A program made the translations under genes and the position numbers. The notes under the pieces were generated by a model. That model had not been told where the DNA came from. It did not search any database and saw only the letters and a list, made by a program, of their open reading frames with translations. A stretch of 64,000 bases of DNA from Lachnospiraceae bacterium (GTDB lineage Bacteria; Bacillota; Clostridia; Lachnospirales; Lachnospiraceae), in NCBI GenBank assembly GCA_910574745.1, contig CAJTCE010000012.1, forward strand, positions 1-64,000, read 5' to 3'. The number at the start of each line of letters is the position of its first letter. The stretch's first letter is position 1. Shown here one piece after another: positions 10,130 to 19,979 of the stretch.

Positions 10130-10143
10130 TCATGTGATTAAAA

Positions 10144-10177
10144 GGGTTGAGATTTCACGTCTCAACCTTTTTCTTTT
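10144..10177 (+). terminator. Rho-independent terminator after rpmE
   Basis: GGTTGAGA (10145-10152) pairs perfectly with TCTCAACC (10160-10167) around a seven-base loop, followed by a T-rich run broken by one C. Confidence 0.9.
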
Positions 10178-10203
10178 TGATTACCACCTATCAGGAGGCA
10201 TTT

Positions 10204-11220
10204 ATGGCAGAAAAGACAAATAAACGCTATTGCGGAATCGGCGGTCAGGCGGTTTTAGAAGGCGTTATGATGAAAAATAAAGATAAATATGCGGTTGCGG
10301 TCAGAAAGCCGGATGGAAAGATAGAGGTTAAGGTTGATGAGTACAAGTCAAGTGCGGATAAAAACAAATTTTTTAAGCTGCCCTTTATCCGTGGCGTGTT
10401 TAATTTCTGGGATTCTCTTGTTTTAGGCACAAAATGTTTAAATTACTCCGCTTCCTTTTATGAAGATGAGGAAAAGGAGGAGACAAAAGCGGATAAGGCT
10501 GTCAACAAGATTTCAGACGGAAACAGCGAAGGGGTATTCAGCTTTTTAACAGTGGCGCTGTCTATGGTGGTTGCCATTGCCTTGTTTATGGTTCTTCCTT
10601 ATTTTCTGGCGAATTTGTTGAAGGTTTATGTCAGAAACGATTCTCTTTTGGCATTGTTAGAGGCGGTTATCCGTATTGTGATATTCTTGATTTATGTAAC
10701 TGCCATTTCTCTTATGAAGGACATCCGCAGAGTTTATATGTATCACGGTGCGGAGCATAAATGTATTAACTGTATTGAGCGGGGAAGAGAGTTGAATGTG
10801 GAAAATGTCCGTAAATCTTCCAGACAGCATAAGAGATGCGGAACCAGTTTTCTTCTTTTTGTGGTATTTATCAGCGCGGTACTGTTTTTCTTTATCCGTG
10901 TGGACAGTCCCTTTTTACGCGTGGCGATCAGGATTCTTCTGATTCCTGTCATTGCGGGCATTGCTTATGAGATTATCCGTCTTGCGGGTAAGAGCGATAA
11001 TATTCTGGTCAGTATACTATCGGCGCCGGGAATGCTTTTACAAAAGCTGACGACCAAAGAGCCGGATGACGATATGATTGAGGTTGCCATTGCGTCTGTA
11101 GAGGCGGTTTTTGACTGGAAACAGTATTTTAAGGAAACCTTTCATTATGATGTGGACGATGCGGCGCAGATTATGGAAGAATCGGAGAAGGTTTCCAGGG
11201 AACTGGAAGAGGAAGCATGA
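10204..11220 (+). CDS. DUF1385 membrane protein (YqhQ-like)
   Basis: The 338-residue protein carries the DUF1385 landmarks: an N-terminal GIGGQAVLEGVMM and the central YHGAEHKCINC motif. Several membrane helices lie between about residues 115 and 275. The function is not known; the conserved His, Glu and Cys cluster suggests a metal site. I choose the ATG at 10204, preceded by a clear AGGAGG, because the longer frame from 10147 would start inside the rpmE terminator. Its stop overlaps the prmC start by four bases (ATGA). The order yqhQ-prmC-prfA is common in Clostridia. Confidence 0.9.
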   Translation: MAEKTNKRYCGIGGQAVLEGVMMKNKDKYAVAVRKPDGKIEVKVDEYKSSADKNKFFKLPFIRGVFNFWDSLVLGTKCLNYSASFYEDEEKEETKADKAVNKISDGNSEGVFSFLTVALSMVVAIALFMVLPYFLANLLKVYVRNDSLLALLEAVIRIVIFLIYVTAISLMKDIRRVYMYHGAEHKCINCIERGRELNVENVRKSSRQHKRCGTSFLLFVVFISAVLFFFIRVDSPFLRVAIRILLIPVIAGIAYEIIRLAGKSDNILVSILSAPGMLLQKLTTKEPDDDMIEVAIASVEAVFDWKQYFKETFHYDVDDAAQIMEESEKVSRELEEEA

Positions 11221-12227
11221 GATACGATGAACTTTATTTATATGGAGTAAAGCAGTTGGAGGAAGCGGGAATTGCCGAAGCGAAGCTGGATGCAAGGCTG
11301 CTTTTGGAGCATGTGTGCGGGACGGACAGGAATACATTGTTAGTTCATCCGGAGTTCTCGGTAAAGGAGGAGCAGGAAAAAAGTTATGTAACCCACATAG
11401 AAAACCGTGCAAGACGCATTCCGTTACAGCATATTACCGGAGTTCAGGAATTTATGGGCCTTGAATTTTATGTAAACCAAGATGTACTGATTCCCAGACA
11501 GGATACGGAAATACTGGTGGAAGAGGTTATGCTTCATGTTCATGACGGCATGAGCATTTTGGATGTATGTACCGGTTCCGGCTGTATTTTAATCAGTCTT
11601 CTGCAATATTCCAATGACTGTGGAGGAGTAGGCATTGACCTTTCCTCAAAAGCGTTGGAAACTGCTAAACGAAATGCGGAGGAAATTCTGGGCAAGAGGG
11701 ATATGCGGGTCATGATGGAGAATGCATTTCCGGTTCAAAATGAAATCCATTTTTTGCAGGGGGATTTGTTACAGCCGCTGAATATGGCAACACTGACTGC
11801 ATATGAAGCCCAAAACGGTATGAACGGAAAGGGCGCAGGAAGAACGGACCCGGAGAGAAGCATGGCGGAAAAAGATGCCGTGGAGGTTAAAGACGTATGG
11901 GAAGCAGAAATTAAGTTTGACCTGATTGTAAGCAATCCGCCGTATATTCCTACGAAGGTTATTCCCACGTTAGAACCGGAGGTGGCAAAGCATGAGCCTT
12001 TGACGGCCCTTGACGGCGGGGAGGACGGTCTGTATTTTTACAGGGAGATCATAAGAGAGGCAGCAAAATACCTAATCCGGGGCGGTATGCTGTTTTTTGA
12101 AATCGGATATGACCAGGGAGAAGCGGTATCCCGGCTTTTAGAGGATGCGGGTTATGTTGATATAGAAATAAAAAAGGATTATGCAGGTCTGGATCGGGTA
12201 GTATTCGGAACCTTTTTGGAGGATTAA
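11217..12227 (+). CDS. prmC: Release factor glutamine methyltransferase PrmC, with an internal insertion
   Basis: PrmC methylates the Gln of the GGQ motif of release factors. The N-terminal helical domain is followed by a Rossmann methyltransferase with [10 protein letters not shown] (SAM binding) and the catalytic NPPY (in [10 protein letters not shown]). The substrate gene prfA follows one base later. At 336 residues it is about 50 longer than typical. The extra length is a polar stretch at about residues 165-225 between the SAM-binding core and NPPY (around [20 protein letters not shown]), which may be a surface loop. Confidence 0.93.
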   Translation: MRYDELYLYGVKQLEEAGIAEAKLDARLLLEHVCGTDRNTLLVHPEFSVKEEQEKSYVTHIENRARRIPLQHITGVQEFMGLEFYVNQDVLIPRQDTEILVEEVMLHVHDGMSILDVCTGSGCILISLLQYSNDCGGVGIDLSSKALETAKRNAEEILGKRDMRVMMENAFPVQNEIHFLQGDLLQPLNMATLTAYEAQNGMNGKGAGRTDPERSMAEKDAVEVKDVWEAEIKFDLIVSNPPYIPTKVIPTLEPEVAKHEPLTALDGGEDGLYFYREIIREAAKYLIRGGMLFFEIGYDQGEAVSRLLEDAGYVDIEIKKDYAGLDRVVFGTFLED

Positions 12228-12228
12228 G

Positions 12229-13302
12229 ATGTTTGATAAACTGGAAGACCTTATAGGACGATATGAAGAATTAATGGGGCTCTTAAATGAGCCGGGGGTT
12301 GCCAATGACCAGAAGAGATTCAGGGAGCTTATGAAGGAGCAAAGTGATCTGACTCCTATTATAGAGGCTTACCGGGAATACAAAAAGCGGAATCAGGATG
12401 TGGAGGATTCCCTTGCCATGCTGGAGGAGGAATCTGACGAGGATATGAGGGAGATGCTCAAGGAAGAGCTCAACGATGCGAAAAAGTCCATTGAGGAATT
12501 GGAGCAGAAGTTAAAAATTCTTTTACTGCCCAAAGACCCTAATGATGATAAGAATGTCATTGTAGAAATACGTGCAGGCGCCGGAGGGGATGAAGCGGCT
12601 CTCTTTGCGGCGGAGATTTACCGTATGTATGTCCATTATGCCGAAAGCAAACGCTGGAAGGTAGAGCTTGCGGAGTGCGAGGAAATCGGTATCGGCGGCA
12701 TGAAAAACGTGACCTTTATGGTAACGGGACAGGGAGCATATTCCGTGCTGAAGTATGAAAGCGGCGTTCACAGGGTACAGCGTGTGCCGGAAACCGAATC
12801 GGGAGGCCGTATCCATACCTCTACCATTACCGTTGCGGTCATGCCGGAAGCAAAAGAGGTGGATGTACAGATTGATGAAAAGGACATCCGTATTGATGTT
12901 ATGCGTGCTTCCGGAAACGGCGGACAGTGCGTTAATACAACGGATTCGGCCGTTCGTCTGACCCATTTCCCCACAGGAATCGTGGTTTATTCCCAGACGG
13001 AAAAATCCCAGCTTCAAAACAAAACAAAAGCGTTTGCACTGCTTAGGGCAAAGCTTTATGATATAGAATGCCAGAAGGCCCACGATGCAGAAGCAGAAGC
13101 GCGCCGGAGCCAGATCGGAACGGGAGACCGCTCCGAAAAAATCAGGACTTATAATTTCCCTCAGGGACGGGTAACGGACCACCGTATTAACTTGACCTTA
13201 TATAAACTGGACAAAATCATGAACGGGGATATTCAGGAAATCCTGGATGCGTTGATTGCTGCGGATCAGACGGCTAAGCTGGCGAAGATGAATGAAGGGT
13301 AA
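12229..13302 (+). CDS. prfA: Peptide chain release factor 1
   Basis: RF1 reads UAA and UAG stop codons and releases the peptide. The recognition tripeptide Pro-Glu-Thr is at 187-189 (RVPETES), which marks RF1 rather than RF2. The GGQ motif is at 231-233 in the form [13 protein letters not shown], a variant of the usual GAGGQHVNKT that I believe is common in Clostridia. The 357-residue length is normal. It is coupled to prmC, whose product would modify Gln233. Confidence 0.97.
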   Translation: MFDKLEDLIGRYEELMGLLNEPGVANDQKRFRELMKEQSDLTPIIEAYREYKKRNQDVEDSLAMLEEESDEDMREMLKEELNDAKKSIEELEQKLKILLLPKDPNDDKNVIVEIRAGAGGDEAALFAAEIYRMYVHYAESKRWKVELAECEEIGIGGMKNVTFMVTGQGAYSVLKYESGVHRVQRVPETESGGRIHTSTITVAVMPEAKEVDVQIDEKDIRIDVMRASGNGGQCVNTTDSAVRLTHFPTGIVVYSQTEKSQLQNKTKAFALLRAKLYDIECQKAHDAEAEARRSQIGTGDRSEKIRTYNFPQGRVTDHRINLTLYKLDKIMNGDIQEILDALIAADQTAKLAKMNEG

Positions 13303-13337
13303 TATTCAGGATTTGGCCAAAATCGCTGAATCATTGG

Positions 13338-13374
13338 TATCTGACGAGTGGGAAGTTCCCCACCGACGGGGATA
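13338..13374 (+). other. Candidate structured RNA element, unidentified
   Basis: TATC (13338-13341) can pair with GATA (13371-13374). Inside, GTGGG (13348-13352) pairs with CCCAC (13359-13363). The two helices flank a purine-rich internal loop made of TGACGA and CGACGGG. A terminator follows 45 bases later. The arrangement resembles a leader element, but I could not match it to a known riboswitch family. It may equally be an ordinary 3' region of prfA. Confidence 0.3.
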
Positions 13375-13418
13375 AGATTGATATTAAAATGACAGAGTAT
13401 CCAGTATACGGAAATAGC

Positions 13419-13448
13419 AACCTCTCAATTTGGGAGGTTTTTATTTTA
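13419..13448 (+). terminator. Rho-independent terminator between prfA and the two-component system
   Basis: AACCTCTC (13419-13426) pairs with GGGAGGTT (13432-13439), with one G-T pair, around a five-base loop. A T-rich tail follows. Confidence 0.85.
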
Positions 13449-13595
13449 CATAAATTTTACAATACAACGATAATAGATTTGATATTTTCAAGGTATCCTG
13501 TAACCATAACCGAAAAGAACAAAATAGAATGTTGCGGGGTGCGTCGGTTACCGAATGATAAAGAATATGCTATAATTTTTTCTTGAAAGGGCAAA

Positions 13596-14285
13596 ATGGA
13601 GAATGAGGATATGATTTATTGTGTGGAGGATGACGGCAGTATCCGTGATTTAATAATATATACTTTAAATTCTGCAGGATTTGAGGCTAAAGGTTTTGAG
13701 TGCGGCAAGGATTTTTTTGACGCATTGGGCAAAGAGACGCCACGGCTTATCCTGTTAGACATTATGCTTCCGGGGCAAGACGGAATAGAAATTCTAAAAC
13801 GACTGCGGGGAAGCTCTGTAACGGCGGGGATTCCCGTTATCATGGCAACAGCCAGAGGAACGGAATATGATAAAGTAATCGGCTTGGATCTGGGGGCGGA
13901 TGATTACCTTACAAAGCCTTTCGGCATGATGGAAATGATATCTCGTGTGAGAGCCGTGCTGCGGCGTACAGAGTCAAAACAACTTTCTAAACTGCTGAGG
14001 ATAGGGGATATGGAAATAAATACCGGCGAGCATACGGTTTTCGCGGAGGGGGAGCGTATACAGCTGACCCTGAAGGAATATGAACTTTTGAAAAAGTTTA
14101 TGGAAAATCCGGGTATGGTATTTAGCCGCGAACAGCTTTTACAAGATATCTGGGGAGACATGTATATCGGCGAAACAAGGACTGTGGATGTTCATATTGC
14201 TACCCTGCGGACGAAACTGGGGAACTGCGGAAATTATATTGAAACGGTGCGGGGTGTAGGTTATCGGATGGAGGCCGTATTATGA
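13596..14285 (+). CDS. OmpR/PhoB-family response regulator
   Basis: A 229-residue response regulator. The receiver domain has the acidic pair (VEDD at 10-13), the phosphoacceptor Asp55 (LLDIMLPG) and the conserved Lys (LTKPFG). The C-terminal winged-helix DNA-binding domain (LTLKEYELLKKF ... TVDVHIATLRTKLG) is of OmpR/PhoB type. It overlaps the histidine kinase gene by four bases. A TATAAT at 13572-13577 lies close to the start, giving a very short leader. With the PhoR-like kinase and the Na/Pi transporter downstream, a phosphate-responsive role is likely but not proven. Confidence 0.9.
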   Translation: MENEDMIYCVEDDGSIRDLIIYTLNSAGFEAKGFECGKDFFDALGKETPRLILLDIMLPGQDGIEILKRLRGSSVTAGIPVIMATARGTEYDKVIGLDLGADDYLTKPFGMMEMISRVRAVLRRTESKQLSKLLRIGDMEINTGEHTVFAEGERIQLTLKEYELLKKFMENPGMVFSREQLLQDIWGDMYIGETRTVDVHIATLRTKLGNCGNYIETVRGVGYRMEAVL

Positions 14286-15952
14286 CAAAAAGGATTTTTC
14301 GTTCTATCTGCATGGTCGCCATGGGTGTTTTTGCGGCGTCTGTTGCGTTGTTTATGTGGGTACTTTACAACTACTTTTCAAATGTCCGTAAAAGCCAGCT
14401 TAAAGAGCAGACCTATTTTGTGGCACGGGCCGTGGCAAATGAAGGCATCCGTTATTTTGACGGGCTGGATACGGCAGAATACCGCATTACATGGGTTGAA
14501 GAGGATGGAGAGGTTCTTTATGACAATCGGTGGGATTCCGATGAAATGGAGAATCATTTGGAACGTGCGGAAATTAAGGAAGCTTTTGCAAACGGTTTCG
14601 GAGAGAGCTCACGATATTCCGTTACACTGATGGAGCGCACACTCTATTGCGCCATGCGCCTGCCCGACAAAACGGTAATCCGGCTCGGCGTTTTGCAAAA
14701 TACTTTGCTGATGTTGTTTTTGGGGATGGCGCAGCCGGTCTGTATGATTATCGCCATTGCCTTTGCCCTCTCCCTTTTATTTGCCGCCCGTTTATCCAAA
14801 CAGATCGTGAAGCCGCTCAATGAACTGAATCTGGACGCCCCCCTCAATAATGAAGGATATGATGAACTGTTTCCGCTTCTTTACCGTATCGACAGTCAGC
14901 AGAAACAGATTAAAAGCCAGAGCGATAAGCTTTTGCAAAAACAAAAGGAATTCGATACGGTAACGGAAAATATGACAGAAGGAATTATTCTTTTAAATGC
15001 CAGTGGAACAGTGCTAGGAATCAATCGTACCGCCACACAGTTACTTGGGGTTGGCCAAGCTTGTATCGGCCGGCACATTCTGTCGGTCAGCTGTAGCGCT
15101 GAGCTTTCTGAACTTTTGCGGAAAGCGGAAAAAGGACTGCATGCAGAAAAGAGGATAAATCTTGGCGATAACAGGTATCAGATGTTGTTAAGTCCTGTTA
15201 TTTCCGGCGGGGAATTATCAGGGTTCGTGCTGTTGGCAATTAATATTACCGAGAAAGAAAAGACAGAAAAGATGCGCAGGGAATTTACGGCCAATGTTTC
15301 CCATGAACTGAAAACGCCTCTGCATACCATAGCAGGCTCGGCGGAACTTTTGCTGAACGGAATCGTGCAGGAGAAAGACCGGCAGGACTTTTACCACCGT
15401 ATTTATAAAGAGGCACAACGCATGATCCGCCTGGTGGAGGATATTATCCGCCTCTCGCACCTTGACGAGGGCGCAGAAGCTATGAAAAGTGAAGAGATTG
15501 ATCTCTATGCTTTGGCAGGCGAGACAGTACAGGCATTATTGCCGGAGGCTAAAAATATGGGTATTGAAATTTCAATGGACGGGGAACCGGCTGTGATCAG
15601 CGGGATACCGCAGCTGATACAGAGTATTATCTACAATCTTTGTGATAACGCCGTTAAATATAACCGTAAAGGCGGACGTGTTTTTATAACGGTCACAAAT
15701 CGGGAGGATTGCGCTGTAATAGCCGTTACAGATACAGGAATCGGTATTCCGGCAGAGCATCAGGAGCGGATTTTCGAAAGATTTTATCGTGTGGATAAAA
15801 GCAGGTCAAAAGAAACGGGCAGTACCGGATTGGGACTTTCCATCGTCAAACATGCGGCAGGGCTTCATAATGCGAATATTGAACTTCAAAGTACGGCAGA
15901 TGAAGGCACTACTGTCACGGTCATTTTCCCAAAGCTGCAAAAAAGCAGTTGA
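14282..15952 (+). CDS. PhoR-like sensor histidine kinase
   Basis: A 556-residue membrane kinase. A transmembrane helix at about residues 8-30 and another at about 140-168 bracket an extracytoplasmic sensor. A HAMP-like linker, a PAS domain (about 225-315) and the HisKA/HATPase core follow. The phosphorylated His341 sits in NVSHELKTPL. ATP-binding boxes are visible (N box around LCDNAVKYN, then DTGIGIP and GLGLSIVKH). It phosphorylates the regulator encoded just upstream, whose gene it overlaps. The PAS-containing layout is that of PhoR-type kinases. Confidence 0.92.
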   Translation: MTKRIFRSICMVAMGVFAASVALFMWVLYNYFSNVRKSQLKEQTYFVARAVANEGIRYFDGLDTAEYRITWVEEDGEVLYDNRWDSDEMENHLERAEIKEAFANGFGESSRYSVTLMERTLYCAMRLPDKTVIRLGVLQNTLLMLFLGMAQPVCMIIAIAFALSLLFAARLSKQIVKPLNELNLDAPLNNEGYDELFPLLYRIDSQQKQIKSQSDKLLQKQKEFDTVTENMTEGIILLNASGTVLGINRTATQLLGVGQACIGRHILSVSCSAELSELLRKAEKGLHAEKRINLGDNRYQMLLSPVISGGELSGFVLLAINITEKEKTEKMRREFTANVSHELKTPLHTIAGSAELLLNGIVQEKDRQDFYHRIYKEAQRMIRLVEDIIRLSHLDEGAEAMKSEEIDLYALAGETVQALLPEAKNMGIEISMDGEPAVISGIPQLIQSIIYNLCDNAVKYNRKGGRVFITVTNREDCAVIAVTDTGIGIPAEHQERIFERFYRVDKSRSKETGSTGLGLSIVKHAAGLHNANIELQSTADEGTTVTVIFPKLQKSS

Positions 15953-16050
15953 TAAAGTCTGTTTAAAATCCCTGGCATTGCCTGTGGATTACAAGCGTGG
16001 TAATAGATTTGATAATGCATTTATATAGAAAATGAAAGGAAGCTCCTACT

Positions 16051-17832
16051 ATGGATATTTTTGATCTACTTACATTGACTGGAGGCCTGAGCCTGTTTTT
16101 GTTTGGTATGAACATTATGGGACAGGCGTTGGAACGGAGAGCGGGAGATAGTCTGCGGTCACTGCTTGGCAGACTTACCACAAACAGATGGGCAGGTCTT
16201 CTTACAGGATTGGGGATTACGGCTGTCATCCAGAGTTCTTCCGCTACAACGGTAATGGTGGTAGGGTTTGTCAATTCCGGCCTGATGACTCTCGGTCAGG
16301 CGGTCAATGTGATTATGGGGGCCAATATCGGTACGACGGTTACCGCATGGTTTTTAAGCCTTGCGGGAATTGACAGCGGAAATATGCTGGTGCAGTTATT
16401 GAAGCCTTCTTCCTTTACACCGGTTCTGGGGGTTATCGGAATTATTTTTTATATGTTTTGCAAAAAAGCAAAGAAGAAAGATACCGGTATGATTTTGCTG
16501 GGATTTGCCACGCTGATGTACGGAATGGAGACAATGTCGGGTGCGGTTTCGGGACTTAGGGATGTTCCGGCATTTCAAAGCCTTTTTATTGCATTTGAGA
16601 ATCCGGTTCTGGGAGTCCTTGCCGGGGCAATTCTTACGGCTATTATTCAGTCAAGCTCTGCGTCAGTGGGGATTTTACAGGCGCTGGCGGTCACGGGACA
16701 GGTTTCTTACGGTGCGGCAATTCCCATTATTATGGGACAGAATATCGGAACCTGCGTAACGGCAATGCTTTCTTCCGTGGGAGCAAATAAAAATGCGAAG
16801 CGCGCTGCAATGGTGCATTTATCCTTTAATATCATTGGCACAGCGGTCTGGTTGACGGTATTCGGCCTGATAAAGGCAATCTTCCATCCAATATTCCTGG
16901 AATATCCGGCTTCCCTGCTGGGGGTGGCCGTGGCGCATTCGGTTTTTAATGTGCTGTGTACCATATTGATGCTGCCTTTCTCCGGTTTCCTTGAAAAGCT
17001 TGTGACAGGGCTTGTTCCTGATTCCAGGCAGCCGGAGGTACACACAGAATTGGATGAGCGGCTGCTTGCGACACCGCCTATTGCATTGGAACGCTGTAGG
17101 AAGGTTGCGGCCGATATGGCGGAAACAGCGGTTTCTTCGTTGAAAGAAGGACTGGAATCCCTTCAAAGGTATTTGCCGGAAACGGCGTCCTCTGTGCGGG
17201 AAAAGGAAGAGAAAACGGATCATTATGAAGATATTTTAGGATCTTATCTTGTGAAATTAAGCATGAAACAGGTTAGTGAAGCGGACAGCAGGGAAGCGGC
17301 AAAGCTTCTGAAGATCATCGGGGACTTCGAACGCATTTCCGATCATGCGGTCAGCCTGCTTGCAACGGCGGAGGAAATGCAGGACAAAAAGCTGAAATTT
17401 ACCGATGCAGCAGCTTCGGAGCTTGCCGTAATTTTTTCAGCAGTGGAGGAAATCCTTGACTTGTCATTGAAAGCGTTTCTGGATGATGATATGGACGCTT
17501 CAGCTTCGGTAGAACCGCTGAAGCAGGTAATCAGCGAATTGAAAGAGGAGCTGCGGACCCGTCATATTCTCCGGATGCAGCAAGGAGAATGCTCTATCCG
17601 CGCGGGATTTATATGGTCGGACCTGCTTACTGATCTGGGGAGGACATCCGATCACTGTTCCAATATTGCGGGATGTGTGACGGATATTGCCCATCATAAT
17701 ATGAATCTGCATGAATCCCTGCGTGAATTCAGGGACAGCAGTGTGGAATTTGACCGGAAATTCAAGAACTATGTGCAAAAGTATTGCTTAAGGCCGAATG
17801 AAAAGCTGGTGTATGACCAAAGTCGTTTATAG
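16051..17832 (+). CDS. Na/Pi cotransporter family protein with C-terminal PhoU-like domain
   Basis: A 593-residue inner-membrane transporter. The duplicated NptA/Na-Pi signature is plain: GITAVIQSSSATTVMVVGF near residue 60 and AILTAIIQSSSASVGILQA near 195. Each repeat is followed by a GxNIGT motif (GANIGTTVTA, GQNIGTCVTA). About eight membrane helices end near residue 320, followed by a helical PhoU-like cytoplasmic domain (about 340-570). The family imports phosphate with sodium. Its place about 100 bases after the PhoB/PhoR-like pair suggests control by them. Confidence 0.93.
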   Translation: MDIFDLLTLTGGLSLFLFGMNIMGQALERRAGDSLRSLLGRLTTNRWAGLLTGLGITAVIQSSSATTVMVVGFVNSGLMTLGQAVNVIMGANIGTTVTAWFLSLAGIDSGNMLVQLLKPSSFTPVLGVIGIIFYMFCKKAKKKDTGMILLGFATLMYGMETMSGAVSGLRDVPAFQSLFIAFENPVLGVLAGAILTAIIQSSSASVGILQALAVTGQVSYGAAIPIIMGQNIGTCVTAMLSSVGANKNAKRAAMVHLSFNIIGTAVWLTVFGLIKAIFHPIFLEYPASLLGVAVAHSVFNVLCTILMLPFSGFLEKLVTGLVPDSRQPEVHTELDERLLATPPIALERCRKVAADMAETAVSSLKEGLESLQRYLPETASSVREKEEKTDHYEDILGSYLVKLSMKQVSEADSREAAKLLKIIGDFERISDHAVSLLATAEEMQDKKLKFTDAAASELAVIFSAVEEILDLSLKAFLDDDMDASASVEPLKQVISELKEELRTRHILRMQQGECSIRAGFIWSDLLTDLGRTSDHCSNIAGCVTDIAHHNMNLHESLREFRDSSVEFDRKFKNYVQKYCLRPNEKLVYDQSRL

Positions 17833-17978
17833 GGGGAATATTTAGCGGTAAAAAATGATTCAGGATAAATTTTATTTTAACTTGATAGAAAATCCATTAC
17901 CTGTTCGTAATAACAGATGTAGACATAAAGGAACCACCCATGGGAGCCATAAAGGTTTACAAAAAGGCAGGGTAACAC

Positions 17979-18530
17979 ATGAGAATCGGAGAACATAATT
18001 ATATTCAGCAATTACAATTGCAAAATGAAGACGCATTGATTTATGTCATAGAAACATACGGAAGCTTATTAAAGGCTATCATCAGGAAAACGCTCTATTT
18101 AATGCCGGAAGAGCTGGAAGAGTGTTTGAACGATGTGCTTTTAAGCATCTGGAATCATATAGATTCCTTTGATGAAAGCAGAAGTACCTTTAAAAATTGG
18201 GCTGCGGCCATTGCCAAGTATAAGTCTATTGATTATCTGAGAAAATACCGTCAGAAAATCCAGTATACGGAGCTTGAGGAAGTCGTGATTTCCAAAGAGG
18301 ATTTAGAGCTCAAGAGGCTGATTGACGGAACCTTATCAGAAGAATTAGAAAAATTGCTTTCCTGTTTGATTGAGGAGGACAGAAAGCTTTTTTTGAAACT
18401 ATATGTGGAAGAAAAATCAATGGATGAAATCAGCAGGGAAACGGGCATGGGTAAGGCGGTTATTTATAACAGACTTTCCCGCGGGAAGCAGCGTATGAGA
18501 AAGCAGCATTTGAAGGAAAGGGAGGCATGA
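17979..18530 (+). CDS. ECF-type RNA polymerase sigma factor
   Basis: A 183-residue sigma-70 family protein with region 2 at about residues 22-90 (including FDESRSTFKNWAAAIAKYK) and region 4 at about 120-175 (LIEEDRKLFLKLYVEEKS, then helix-turn-helix MDEISRETGMGKAVIYNRLSR). It directs RNA polymerase to a dedicated promoter set. The next gene, four bases later, encodes a DUF4179 membrane protein, the usual partner and likely anti-sigma factor. Confidence 0.9.
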   Translation: MRIGEHNYIQQLQLQNEDALIYVIETYGSLLKAIIRKTLYLMPEELEECLNDVLLSIWNHIDSFDESRSTFKNWAAAIAKYKSIDYLRKYRQKIQYTELEEVVISKEDLELKRLIDGTLSEELEKLLSCLIEEDRKLFLKLYVEEKSMDEISRETGMGKAVIYNRLSRGKQRMRKQHLKEREA

Positions 18531-18534
18531 AGAG

Positions 18535-19770
18535 ATGGACCATAAAATCTATGACTTGTTAAACGATGTGGAAATGGATTTGGATGAATATGAAGAAAAA
18601 GAGTTATCCTCCGAGGAAAAGCAGAAAATCGAAAACCGGTTATTGCAGGAGGTAAGGACCATGAATAAACAGGAAGAGAGAGACACGGAAAAACAAGGAA
18701 CCAAAAACAGAAAAGCACAGAATATGAAAGCAGGAAAGGAAAAGAAAGGGAACAGAAAGACAGGAAGGAAAATCGCAGGAATTGCGGCAGCGGCATGTGT
18801 GGCTGTATCCGCCATAGCCATAGGAAGCAATCCCGTAGCGGCAAAGGCGCTTCTGAATAATCTTTATGAGAAGATCATTGCGGGAAGCGAGGACGAGAAA
18901 AACGCAGACGAAATAAAGGAAATCTATACGAAAATCGGAGAAGAGAGCGTACCGGCAGAAAGTGTACGGGCAGAATCTGCAGGAGAAGAAGTAATATTAG
19001 AAGCGGAAGATGCAGGCGTGAAGCTGCGGGTGTGTGATATTTTCTGCGACGGTTATAAGCTGTATTATACTTTGGAATTAGAAACCGACAATGAAATTCT
19101 GACTGCAGAAGAAGTAGACGGGGTTTTCTCGGATGTTGTATCTACAAAGGAAGAACAGACTTGTGAAGTATGGGTTGGCGGGGAAAACGAATCCTCTCCC
19201 TTTTCCTTCCGGAAACAGGCGGACGGAACCTTTACTTCAGTACAGGATTATGACTTTTTTGCAACCCTTATGCCGAAAAACTATGAAAATGGAGATATCG
19301 TGCCGGTAGAGATTCGTTTAAAGCGTTTTGAGGGAGTCGACTATGATAACCACGATGAGACGGGAGAATATGTGTACACAGAGGTTGTGGAAGGCGAATG
19401 GAGGCTTTCTTTCCCTGTAACGGTGGATACGTCTGCCAATGTGGTAACGGAAATCAACAAGGAGGACAACGGAGTAAGGCTTGTAAATGCAGTAAGGACT
19501 AAGGCTACAGTGAATCTGACCATAGAAGCGCCTGATTTTTCAAAAGCGCCTTATAATGACCCTTATAACGATCCGGAAATCGGTATCAAGGATGCAGCCG
19601 GCAACTGGATGACGATGTTAGGATGCTATGACGGCATTAAGGACGACGGAACCCATGTGTATCAGATTACATTGTTAGACAACGGGGAGAAGGAGTTCTA
19701 TCTGGAGGTGACGGAAAAGAAAAATGAGGATGCAAAGCAGATTGCAGGAATTGCGTTTCAGGTGGAATAG
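18535..19770 (+). CDS. DUF4179 domain protein, probable anti-sigma factor
   Basis: A 411-residue protein with a charged cytoplasmic N-terminal part (about 1-78, including a Lys/Arg-rich stretch), one membrane helix at about 79-100 (IAGIAAAACVAVSAIAIG) and a large extracytoplasmic region. This matches DUF4179 proteins, which are regularly encoded beside ECF sigma factors in Firmicutes. An anti-sigma role is inferred from the gene pair and the topology. The outer domain is acidic with beta-rich character (repeated EVDG, TVDTS, KATVNLTIE). A strong terminator follows, so the pair forms a two-gene operon. Confidence 0.82.
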   Translation: MDHKIYDLLNDVEMDLDEYEEKELSSEEKQKIENRLLQEVRTMNKQEERDTEKQGTKNRKAQNMKAGKEKKGNRKTGRKIAGIAAAACVAVSAIAIGSNPVAAKALLNNLYEKIIAGSEDEKNADEIKEIYTKIGEESVPAESVRAESAGEEVILEAEDAGVKLRVCDIFCDGYKLYYTLELETDNEILTAEEVDGVFSDVVSTKEEQTCEVWVGGENESSPFSFRKQADGTFTSVQDYDFFATLMPKNYENGDIVPVEIRLKRFEGVDYDNHDETGEYVYTEVVEGEWRLSFPVTVDTSANVVTEINKEDNGVRLVNAVRTKATVNLTIEAPDFSKAPYNDPYNDPEIGIKDAAGNWMTMLGCYDGIKDDGTHVYQITLLDNGEKEFYLEVTEKKNEDAKQIAGIAFQVE

Positions 19771-19807
19771 ATTGGGATTTTTGTATTTCTTATAGCGGCA
19801 ATATTTT

Positions 19808-19860
19808 AAAAAAGAGCATGTGGAAACCGGAAATAAAAAGGGCTTTTATATGCTCTTTTT
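19808..19860 (+). terminator. Terminator after the ECF sigma/DUF4179 operon
   Basis: AAAAAAGAGCAT (19808-19819) pairs with ATGCTCTTTTT (19850-19860) around a long loop. The right arm ends in the T run. A- and T-runs on both sides could let it work in both directions. Confidence 0.8.
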
Positions 19861-19979
19861 GCATGACTCATGATCGGTAAAGAGTAACGGGAATCGGTTT
19901 TTGGAATAAAAGAGGGCAGAAACAGCGGTGGACGAAAAGGCAGAAGCCCGGAAAGAAAAAACAGGGACGGAGCCGGAAG

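Noticed and set aside
13338-13374. A ZTP (pfl) riboswitch
   Set aside because: The GTGGG/CCCAC hairpin and following GGGG are similar at a glance, but the conserved core order does not fit and downstream genes are not purine or folate genes.
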